Shown: positions 37,260-61,187 of the stretch, piece by piece | Layout of the letters: every line of letters begins with the position of its first letter | Position numbering within the stretch: the first letter of the stretch is position 1 | Source of the DNA: Bolinopsis microptera | Taxonomy: Eukaryota > Ctenophora > Tentaculata > Lobata > Bolinopsidae | NCBI RefSeq assembly: GCF_026151205.1 | Contig: NC_087075.1 | Coordinates: 1,359,911 to 1,423,910, forward strand | Direction: 5' to 3' | Length of the DNA stretch: 64,000 nt | Notes under the pieces: generated by a model | Databases searched by the model: none | What the model saw: the letters and a program-made list of their open reading frames with translations, nothing else | Told to the model about the DNA's origin: nothing | Made by a program: the position numbers and the translations under genes

Positions 37260-37916
37260 CTTCATAAACCACCAGCTTTTCTGTACTTACTCTAGGGTGG
37301 CTAACATACTTCTTTTGGTGACATCTTTCCTACTTTCTAGCAGAGGAGCCAACATAACAACTTGCCACTACACCATTCTGTGTTCATTCTAAGGGGTTTA
37401 CCATCATCCATTGCATCACCTCATCTTTCTCAGCGATATGGACGTGCACAAACTCACTCTAGGGATTCGATAACATTTAGGTTTAACTCTTTATACAGCC
37501 TTGTAGCGATAGAGAGGAGGGCTTCTAGCACATCTTTATCTTCACCAAGGAGGTCAATGTTATCAAAGCAAGCATTCTCTTCAGGCACTAGGGCTAATAG
37601 GAGGGGTAAGGGAACCGTCACAGCACGCAGGTGGTAGCAGGCACCAGCTAGAGTTAGTGATACCTGATACACTATCACCTTGAGGTCCACTGTTGGTGCT
37701 GATCAATTCAAGGAAGATAGCTTCATTGACTAGCACCTTGTTCTTGGTATTGCTCAGGAGGAATCTCACTAGCCTGATGTCATCTCTTGTGCATCCTGCA
37801 TCGTCTAGGAGGTTGAGCACAGTCTGTCTACTAATACCTTGTGGCCCATCTTGTGGAAAGACCATTCTATTTCTTTGACTATGACTATTAATAACTTTGG
37901 TTTGAATGTCCTTCAC
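37260..37916 (-). pseudogene. Non-LTR retrotransposon reverse transcriptase relic
   Basis: Read on the minus strand in shifting frames: SRQTVLNLLDDAGC, then LVRFLLSNTKNKVLVN, then the polymerase block NSGPQGDSVSGI (family PQGDSxS), a change of frame, LAGACYHLRAV, then FDNIDLLGEDKDVLEALL where the catalytic (Y/F)ADD block has decayed, ATRLYKELNLNV, and weak C-terminal similarity (DGKPLRMNTEWCSGKLL) near 37330-37400. The order fits a LINE reverse transcriptase. At least two frameshifts and the lost active-site acids show it is dead. It sits 200-850 bp upstream of the BCAT start. Confidence 0.7.
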
Positions 37917-38110
37917 AGCAGATTAAAGCTTTTTAAAATATTATTTTTTATTCTAATTGTAATCTTATACAATATATTATTCTAATTCTAATTCTAATTG
38001 TAACTCATAGTGGTTAGAGCTGAGGTTTTTAATATAATATTAAAAAAGTTAAATAAACTGGTCACCTGTTGATTTGAATTTTTACCCTATTGTCTTCTTT
38101 AGGTACTGAT

Positions 38111-51163
<13,053 letters not shown>

Positions 51164-51306
51164 GCTGACTCTACGTTTGTTTTCACTAAAATTATATGGT
51201 AGTGTATGAAAAAATGTGTTTATAGACTTTAATATTATGTATTTTTGGGCAGATGTAATATTCCCGAAGTGTCTGTTAGGATTTAGGATATAAATATATA
51301 TGCTGT

Positions 51307-54135
51307 TATGTTTTCGTTTTGTTATTCTAGTTGACTAGTCGGATTATTGAAGTTTGTAGTAGCTGTTATAGTTTAGTGCCATTTTGGGACGAACTTCCAG
51401 AGGAGCTCATCAAAATCGTAAAATTATTTGTATTTCAGTTTAAATCTTATTTGTATGAACTTTTGGTACTTTTCATAATATTGGACAGTTTATAGATATT
51501 GCTGTAGCTGTATGGAGTTGTCCATATTAGTGACATATGTGTACATATTATATTAAAGTCATTATTGTAACGGTATATTAGAACCAGACAGAAACAAAGT
51601 GTGAAGGGCCTGAACGGAACCCCTCGGTTTGTGTTTGTTTAGGGAATGGCATGCAACAGAAATGTGCAATTTGCTGATGAATCTTGGGGCGAAGCAATCG
51701 TACGGGTAAATACGAGCAAGCTCGGAAATGGTGTTAAAGGCTATTGTTCTCATCAACATTGTACTGTTGCAAGCCATTATTGTAGCAACTCATCTGTTGT
51801 AACCCTCAGTAACTAGCGCAGGAGTACTATACCAGTACAGACTGCTGGAGTTGCTTACATTTTTATTAGGTTTAAATTATTACAAACTTTAAAGTTAGTA
51901 TGCTATCTGTAAATACATATAATATATAGACGCTTGTACCGTACATATTTTATTAGAGTTCTTGCGTTTAAACCGTCTTATGGTTGGAGGTGCTAGTTGT
52001 TTAGTTAGGAAAAGCATATTATTATTTCAACACAGTACATACACAGTAAAATATTCCGAAGGGCCACCTTCGGAATATTTTCAAAATAAAGGATACAGTT
52101 TAACGTACACATAGTGTGTAACAGGACTGTATCAGTATATAGTATCTTAGCGACCTTTTTAATTTGCAAAAATTAAAGTGTCCCAAAACCGTTATTTTTT
52201 AGTTGTGGAAAGTCTAGTAGGAGTGTCTTTGATTTTTCCAGGCCGAAATTTCTTTATTAAATTATCTGAACGAATTTGTAGTTTATATGCCCGTTTTTTG
52301 TGAAATACAGTTATACTTATATCGTATTATTAATAAAAGGGAACTTTTCATTTCTTAGTTCACTCCGCAAAAATTCATAAACACAAAAAGCCGATGCACT
52401 AATATACTTATTTGTTATTGAAATTCGGCTTCTACTGATCATCATGGGTTATGTGTTCCGTACAACATCTCCGTCGATAAAATAACAACATAATCGCGAT
52501 GTCGATGGATAGATACCACGTGTGCTATTTCATAGAAGGATTGAAGACTGAAGTTAATATATAATATAGCCAACAGTATGTCACAGAATATAAGAAATAT
52601 GTTGCGGTGCAATCTGGATATTGCCTGTAAGTACAGTAGCGGTCCAACTTCCAAGTTACTTCAACCGGGTGCATCGGGCACAGGTCAGTGCACTGAATTA
52701 ATTCATACTAAATATTAGAGGTAAAGCGCGCGTCGTGGCAAGCACGCCGTCTACCCCATTGCTTTTAATGCGCGCAACAAAACTTTTACTAGAATATTTA
52801 TTTAGCGCGTTTCAACCAACACTACTCTGATATTTTCTACAAATTACCAGGATCAAATTTAAGCGTATTGAAAATTATTGTGCAGCCTAATTATCAGTCT
52901 AATTATCGCACTGGTAGTTTTGCAGAGGTTTCCTTTGGACAGGTGAACCAATCGAAGGACCCTGAATGGAGGCAAAATCTTTAATGTTAACAGAGAAATA
53001 TTAACTAAAACGACAATTTTTCCCCCCATTTTTTGTAAATTTCCGTCAGTTAATAAGCCTGATATTCTGGTTTACTGAGAGACTGAGAGATATATCCAAA
53101 GCGTTTGTTACGTCCTATTGTGCACCGGACAGTAATTCAAACATAGCGTTATTTCTCGATATCTCTAATATCATAACTCACAAGTGATAAAGTAATTTCA
53201 ATGAATATCAATAATAGTGTGTTAAAGAAATACCATGCAACAAGTTAGTAAAATACGATCAAAAGTCATGACTATTTTTAACATCCAGAACAACTACCAC
53301 TTTTTAAGGGATAACTGAATTACGTAAAACATTTTAAAAACACGTAAAACTGTAAAAATGATCTCATATGTTTGTACGTCAAAAGCATTTTAAAGACATT
53401 ATCATTTTATTCGGACGATAAACTCCATTACAGGATTCATTCAAATATGACAGATATTTATTGCGTAGAAATTAAACTTACATTTTCCTATATTTCAGAT
53501 CCACCCCGGCACACCTAGGTGAAATGCGAATGATCCCCAAGTTGTTGGTCACCTCATAAAATATTAAGTAACGAGTCGCTCTGTATATTTTTATTTTAAA
53601 ATCACCTTTTTGAAAACTGATGAGCACATTCCATCACTGTTTAGATACATTTTTCAAATAATTATCATTCATAGATTGGGCAAAAATAACAACAAAACCG
53701 CGCCCACCAAAGTTGTTGAAAATCTACAATATTAACCTAATAACAACACCTCGGCCGGATTATCTAAGAACGAAACACCAAAAATTAATTTTCCCAAATC
53801 TAACAGATAATTGAACAGCAATTCATCATGCCTGTAATGTAACCCATACCATCGCCACATGTACAACAAGGTAACACATGTAAAATAGAACAACTTGCGA
53901 AGTACCTACCATTATGAGCTGATTACATTACTTAATACTTACGTATCACAAGCATATAAATAAAAGTTATGTAAGTAATTCAATAGTTAACTACTCGTTC
54001 GATGAAAGAAATAATATTCGTAATAAATACAGTATTATATTATCATAATTCTGATAGGAAATAAATGAGACAAAGGTGATTTGTACAGAGGATCGTCTTC
54101 TAATATACGAGCAACCAAATATTGATCCAATTTAC
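51307..54135 (+). repeat. Left arm of a 2.8-kb inverted repeat
   Basis: The reverse complement of this stretch is found at 61188-64000 along its whole length. The first base given is where the window edge truncates the match, so the real arm may start inside or before the last BCAT exons. It includes the BCAT polyadenylation signal (51552) and a hairpin AAAATATTCCGAAGG-n-CCTTCGGAATATTTT (about 52050-52081). Short reading frames on either strand are not conserved in frame between the two arms, so I see no gene. Confidence 0.9.
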
Positions 54136-54178
54136 TGACCGTACATAATCAGTTCATCGAGCTGCAGCGCGCAGGCCC

Positions 54179-57100
54179 ATGGGTGACTTGAGGCGATTTA
54201 AGTCGATATTAGTCGACATATGGGCTGACCCCACGCCTCTAATACCACCTATATTTCCGGAGGATACTGGGTGTTCTCCAGTATGGTACCTGACTTCACA
54301 GACCCCTCTAATAACACCTATATTTCAGGAGACCGGGGTGTTCTCCATATGGTACCTGACGTCACAGACCCCTCTAATAACACCTATATTTCAGGAGGAT
54401 ACGTGATCTCCTGTATGGTACCGGAACTTCACGGACCCCTCTATAACACCTATATTCAGGAGGATACTGGGTGTTCTCCAGTATGTACCTACTTCACTGA
54501 CCCTCTAATAACACCTAATTTCCAGAGAACTGGGGTGATCCTCCAGTAATGGTACCTGACTTCACAGACCCCTCTAATAACACTTATATTTCAGGAGTAT
54601 ACCTGTGAGTTCACCAGTATGGTACCTGACTTCACAGACCCCTCTAATAACCCTATATTTCAGGAGATACTGGGTTACTCCAGTATGGTAACTGACTCAC
54701 GACCCCACTAAATAACCCTATATTTCAGGAGGATACTGGTGTTCTCCAGATTGGACCTGACATCACAGACCCCTCTAATAACACCTATTTTCAGGAGATA
54801 CTAGGAGTGTCTCCAGTATGGTACCTGACTTCACAACCCCTCTAATACACCTGATATTGCAGGATGATACTGGGTGTTCTCCAGTATGGTTACCTGACTT
54901 CACAGACCCCACTAAGACACTCTCATATTTCAGAGGATACTGGGGTTCTCCAGTTGGTAACCGACTTCACAGACCCCTCGAATACACTTATATTTCAGAG
55001 TATAACTGGGTGTTCTCCAGTATGGTACCTGACCTTCACAGACCCCTCTAAATCACCTATATTTCCATGAGGAATACTGGTGTTCTCCCAGTTGGACTGA
55101 CTTCACAGACCCCTCTAATAACACCTATATTTCAGGAGGATACTGGGTGTTCTCCAGTATGGTACCTGACTTCACAGACCCACCCTCTAAATAACCTATA
55201 TTTTCAGGAGGAAACGGGGTGTTCTCCAGTATGGTAACCTACTTCACAGAAAACCCCCCCCTCCCTAATAACACCTATATTTCAGGAGATACTGGGTGTT
55301 CGCCAGTATGGTACCTGACTTCACAGACCCCTCTAATAACACCTATATTTCAGGAGGATACTGGGTGTTCTCCAGTATGGTACCTGACTTCACAGACCCC
55401 TCTAATAACACCTATATTTCAGGAGGATACTGGGTGTTCTCCAGTATGGTACCTGACTTCACAGACCCCTCTAATAACACCTATATTCAGAGGATACTGG
55501 GGTGGTTCTTCCATTATGGTACCTACATCACAGACCCTCTAATAACACCGATGTTCAGGAGGATACTGGGTGTTTCTCCATATGGTACCTGACTTACACA
55601 GACCCCTCTAATAACACCTAAATTTCAGGATGATACTGTGTTCTCCAGTATGGGACCTGACTTCACAACTCCCTCTAATAACACCTAAATTTCAGGAGGA
55701 TACTGGTGTTTCTCCAGTATGGTACCTAGACTTCACAGACCCACAAATAACACCTATATTTCAGGAGGATACTGGGTGTTCTCCAGTATAGTACCTGACT
55801 TCACAGACCCCTCTAATAACACCTATATTTCAGGAGGATACTGGGTGTTCTCCAGTATGGTACCTGACTTCACAGACCCCTCTAATAACACCTATATTTC
55901 AGGAGGATACTGGTGTTCTCCAGTATGGTACCTGACTTCACAGACCCCCTCTATAACACTATATTTCAGGAGGATACGGTGTTCTCGCAGTATGGTAACC
56001 TGACTTCACCAGACCCCTCTAATAAACACCTATATTTCAGGGGATACTGGGTTTCTCCAGTATGGTACCTACTTCACAGACCCCTCTAAGAACACCTATT
56101 TTTCAGGAGGATACTGGTTGTTCTCCAGTTATGGTACTGACTTCACAACTCCTCCTAATAACACCTATATTTCAGGAGGATACTGGGTGTTCTCCAGTAT
56201 GGTACCTGACTTCACAGACCCCTCTAATAACCCTAATATTTCAGAGGAATACTGGTTCTCCAGTAAGGTACCTGACGTTCACAGACCCTCTAATAACACC
56301 TATATTTCAGGAGGAAACTGGGGTGTTTCTCCTGTAGGTACCTGACTTCCACAGCACAACCCCTCTAATAACACCTATATACAGGAGGATAACTGGTGTT
56401 CGCCAGGATGGTACCTACCTCACAGACCCCTCTAATAACACCTATATTTCAGGGATACTGGGGGGGGGGATCGGTGTTCTCCAGTATGGTACCTGACTTC
56501 ACAGACCCCTCTAATAACACCTATATTTCAGGAGGATACTGGGTGTTCTCCAGTATGGTACCTGACTTCACAGACCCTCTAATCCACCTATAAGTTCAGG
56601 AGGATACGGGTGTTTTTCTCCAGTATGGTACCTGGCTTCACAGACCCCTCTAATAACACCTAGATTGCAGTAGGATACTGGTGTTCTCCAGTAGGAACCT
56701 GACTCACAGACCCTCCTAATAACACCTATATTTCAGGAGGATTCTGGTTTCTCCATTATGTACCTGACTTCACAGACCCCTCTAATAACACCTATATTTC
56801 AGGAGGAACTGGGGTGGTTCTCCAGTATGGTACCTGATTCACAGACCCCTCTAATCAACACACTAAATTCAGAGAAACTGTGTTCTCCAGTATGGTACCT
56901 ACTTCATGACCCCTCTAATAACCCCTAATATTTTCAGGATGATACTGTGTGTTCGCCAGTATGGTACCTGACTTCACAGACCCCTCTAATAACACCTATA
57001 TTTCAGGAGGATACTGGGTGTTCTCCAGTATGGTACCTGACTTCACAGACCCCTCTAATAACACCTATATTTCAGGAGGATACTGGGTGTTCTCCAGTAT

Positions 57101-60100
57101 GGTACCTGACTTCACTGAACCCCTCTAATAACACCAAATTCAGGAGATACTGGTGTTCTCCAGTATGGTAACCTGACTACTCAGACCCCTCTAAAAACAC
57201 CTATATTTCAGGAGGAATGGGTGTCTCAGTATGGTACCTGACTTCACAGACCCCTCTAATAACACCTATATTTCAGGAGGATACTGGGTGTTCTCCAGTA
57301 TGGTACCTGACTTCACAGACCCCTCTAATAACACCTATATTTTTCAGAGTATACTGGGTGTGCTCCATATGGTAACCTGACTTCACAGACCCCTCTATAG
57401 CTCCCTATATTCAGAGGAGACTGGGTTGTGCTCCAGATGGACCTGCCTTCACAGACCCCCTAAGAACCTATAGTTCAGATTGTGAAAACAGAAATAAGAT
57501 TGAAAGGTAGAATATTGATCGAGGGGAAATAAAAAGAAAATCACGTAAAATAAAAGATATTTAAAAAACAAAAAAGAAATGAGCAAAGAAAAAAGAAGTA
57601 ATCTTACTGGGTGATCTCCAGTAATGGTACCTGACTTCACAGACCCCTCCTAATTACGCCTATATTTCAGAGTACTAAAAAAATGATACTTGGTGTTCTC
57701 CAGTATGGTACCTGACCTCGCAGACCCTCTAATAACACCTAAATTTCTGGAAGGATACTGGTGAATCTCCAATTATGTACCTGACTTCATGTATTCACAG
57801 ACCCCTCCTAATAACAACTATATTTCAGAGGATACTGGTGTTCTTTTTGCAGATGGTACCTGACTTCAAATTCACTCACAGACCCCCTCTATAACACCTA
57901 TGATTTCAGGAGGATACTGGGTGTTCACCAGTAATGGTACCAGACTTTCACTGAACCCCTCTAATAACACCTATATTTCAGGAGGATACTGGTGTTCTCC
58001 AGTATGGTACTGACTTCAACAACCCCTCTAATAACACCTATATTCAGGAGGAAAACTTGGTGCTCTCCAGTATGGTACCTGACTTCACGGACCCCTCTCA
58101 TAACAACCTATATTTCAGAGAGAAACTGGGTGTTCCCAGTAATGGTACCTGAATTCACAGACCCCTCTAAAAACGACCTATATTTCAGGAGGATACTGGT
58201 GTTCTCAGTATGGTACCTGAACTTCACAGACCCCTTCTAATAACACCATAAATCTAGGAGGATACTGAGTTCTCCAGTATGTACCTGACTTCACGGCCCC
58301 GTCTAATACCACCTATATTTCAGAGGATACTGGTGGTTCTCCAGTATGGTACCTGACTTCCACAGACCCCTCTAATAACACCTAATATTTCAGGATGATA
58401 CTGGTGTTCTCCAGTATGGTACCTGAGCGTTCACTCAGACCCCTCTAGATCACTATATTTCAGGAGGGATACTGGGTGTTCTCACAGTGGTACCTGAACT
58501 TCACAGACCCCTCTAATAACACCTTATTTCAGGAGATACTGGTGTTCTCCAGTAATAGTACTACTTTCACAGACCCCGCTAATAACACGCTATATTTCAG
58601 GAGGATACTGGTCTGTGTTCCTCCAGTAGGTACTGAATTCACAGACCCCTCTAATAACACCTATATTTCAGGAGGATACTGGGTGTTCTCCAGTATGGTA
58701 CCTGACTTCACGGACCCCTCTAATAACACCTATATTTCAGGAGGATACTGGGTGTTCTCCAGTATGGTACCTGACTTCACAGACCCCACTAATACCACCT
58801 AATACTGCAGGAGATACTGGTGTTCTCCAGTATGGTACAATGACTTCACAGACCCTCTAATACAGCACCTATATTTCAGTTGAGAACTGGTGTTCTCCAG
58901 TATGTACCTACTTCACAGACCCCTCAAATAACACCATAATTCAGGAGATACTGGTGTTCTACATATGGTACCTGACGTCACAGACCCTCTAATAACACCC
59001 TATATTTTCAGGAGGAAACAGGGTGTTCCAGTATGGGTACCTGAAGTCACAGACCCCTCCTAACATAACACCTAGTTTTCAGGAGGAATACTGGGGTTCT
59101 CCATATGGTACCTACTTCAAGACCCCTCTAATAACACCCATATTTCTGAGGAGACTGGGTGTTCTCCAGTATGGTCCGGGACTTCACAGACCCGCTAATA
59201 ACACCTATAATTCCAGGAGGATACTGGTGTTGCTCAGAATGTACCTGCTTCACAGACCCCTCTAATAACACCTATATTTTCAGGAGGATACTGGGTGTTC
59301 GTCCAGTTATTGTACCTGACTTTTCACAGACCCCGCTAATACACCCTAATAATTTCAGGAGGATACTGGGTGTTCTCCAGAATGGTACTACTTCACAAGA
59401 CCCCTCTAGTAAACACCTATATTTCAGGAGGATACTGGGTGTTCTCCAGTATGGTAACCGGACTTCACAGACCCCTCTAATACACCTATTTTTTCGAGGA
59501 GGAAACTGGGTATTTGTTCTCCAGTATGGTACCTGACTTCACAGACCCCTCTAATAACACCTATATTCAGGGGATACGGGTGGACTCCAGTATGGTACCT
59601 GACTTCACAGACCCCTCTAAAACACCTATTATTTTCAAGAGGATAACCTGGTGATCTCCCAGTATGGTACCAGACTGTCTCCGACCCCACTAATAACACC
59701 TATATTTCAGGAGATACTGGGTGTTCTCGCAGTATGTACCTGACATTCAAGACCCCTCTAATAACTCCTATATTTCAAGGAGGATACTGGGTTGTTTCTC
59801 CAGTATGTTACCTGACTCATAACCCCTCTAATAACAGCCTAGATTTCAGGAGGATGCTGGGTTGTTCTCCAGTAATGGAACCTCTTCAAAGACCCCTCTA
59901 ATACCACCTATATTTCAGGAGGATACTGGGTGTTCTCCAGTATGGTACCTGACTTCACAGACCCCTCTAATAACACCTATATTTCAGATGTTCTGGGTGT
60001 TCTCCATATGGTACCAGACTTCGACAGACCCCTCTAATAACACCTATATTTCAGGAGGATAAGGGTGTTCTCCAGAATGGTACCTGACTTCAACGACCCT

Positions 60101-60659
60101 CTAATAACACCTAGATTTCAGGGATACTGGTGTTCTCCAGTAGGAACCTGACTTCACAGACCCTCTGAATATCACCATATTTCAGGAGGAAACTGGGTGT
60201 TCTCCATTATGGTACCTGACTTCAACAGACCCCTCTATATAACACCTATATTCAGGAGGATACTGGTGTTCTCCAGTATGTACCTGACTTCACAGACCCA
60301 TCTAATAACACGATATATCAGAGGATACTGGTGTTCTCCAGAATGGTACTGACTCACATACCCCTCTAATACCACCTATATTTCAGGAGGATACTGGGTG
60401 TTCTCCAGTATGGTACCTAACTTCACGGACCCCTCTAACCCGAACTACCCTGGCCCCCCCCCCCCACCCCCACCACCCCCCCAAAAGAAACTCCTTCTTT
60501 CTCTCCATGTGGACTTGTATTATCACGTGGTGTCTGGCTCTCTTCCTCCTTTACTTCTGGGTTAAACTGGACAGGGCTATTGTAAGGAATGACATTAAGA
60601 GCGCGAGTCAGGAGGACGATTCTATGTACTGTGAGGATAGCAGTGGTTGTGATACGTGA
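54179..60659 (+). CDS. Possible giant tandem-repeat membrane protein, frame broken many times
   Basis: The 69-bp unit is divisible by three and gives a 23-residue repeat. At the left edge an ATG (54179) opens MGDLRRFKSILVDIWADP and runs into repeats TSQTPLITPIF-QEDTGCSPVWYL. At the right edge that same frame leaves the last unit through TSRTPLTRTTLAPPPHPHHPPKR-free sequence into a hydrophobic helix (CIITWCLALFLLYFWV, about 60516-60563) and an acidic tail ending SSGCDT at the stop 60657-60659. A Ser/Thr/Pro-rich repeat stalk, a Pro-rich linker, one helix and a short tail is a coherent membrane-protein layout. Between the edges there are dozens of one-base indels that shift the frame. No signal peptide is visible, and a second frame (DFTDPSNNTYISGG) is open too. 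It could be an unpolished gene, a pseudogene or chance. Confidence 0.25.
54236..60435 (+). repeat. 69-bp satellite, about 90 copies, rich in indel variants
   Basis: Consensus parts: GGTACCTGACTTCACAGACC, CCTCTAATAACACCTATATT and TCAGGAGGATACTGGGTGTT followed by CTCCAGTAT. Perfect copies occur in blocks (for example 55310-55480, 56940-57110, 58640-58790), while others carry several single-base losses or gains. A non-repeat insertion of about 140 bp (57475-57610, AAAAGAAAA-rich) interrupts it. All units keep one orientation. Confidence 0.95.
60507..60659 (+). CDS. Transmembrane helix plus acidic tail, 50 codons from an ATG
   Basis: ATG TGG ACT encodes MWTCIITWCLALFLLYFWV, a strong single membrane helix, then a KLDRAIVRNDIKSASQEDD tail and SSGCDT before TGA. 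The helix is followed by positive charges (KLDR, VR), which favours a cytoplasmic tail. Sequence composition here is balanced and not repetitive, unlike everything around it. It reads in frame with the flanking 69-bp repeat. I think it is either the last exon of a repeat-stalk protein or a small membrane protein. Confidence 0.4.
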   Translation: MWTCIITWCLALFLLYFWVKLDRAIVRNDIKSASQEDDSMYCEDSSGCDT

Positions 60660-61140
60660 CGTCACGTGGTTTAGTGATGACGTCACCTGGTTTAGTGATG
60701 ACGTCACGTGGTTTAGTGATGACGTCACGTGGTTTAGTTAATGACGTCACGGGTTAAGTGATTACGTCACGTTGTTTAGTGATACGCACTTTTAGTGATG
60801 ACGTCACATGGTTTTAGTGATGAAGTCCACGTGTTTATTGGATGACGTCACGTGTTTAGTTATGACGTCACGTGGTTAAGTGATGACGTCACGTTGTTTA
60901 GTGAGGACGTCACGTGGTTTAGTGATGACGTCACGTGGTTAAGTGATGACATCACGTGGTTTAGTGATGACGTCACGTTGTTTAGTGATGACATCACGTG
61001 GTTTAGTGATGACGTCACGTGGTTTAGTGATGACGTCACGTGGTTTAGTGATGACGTCACGTGGTTTAGTGATGACGTCACGTGGTTTAGTGATGACGTC
61101 ACGTGGTTTAGTGATGACTTCACGTGGTTTAGTGATGACG
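60640..61140 (+). repeat. 21-bp satellite (GATGACGTCACGTGGTTTAGT), about 23 copies, CRE and E-box in each unit
   Basis: Each full unit has TGACGTCA, the palindromic CRE bound by CREB/ATF proteins, overlapping CACGTG, a palindromic E-box. Copies on the left are more decayed (losses and gains of one base), copies on the right nearly perfect. Open frames on both strands (repeat LNHVTSS or FSDDVTW) follow from a 21-bp unit. Confidence 0.95.
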
Positions 61141-61187
61141 ATATTTTATCGCACGGTTTCCTCGTGATTGAAACCTTTTTTTGACTT

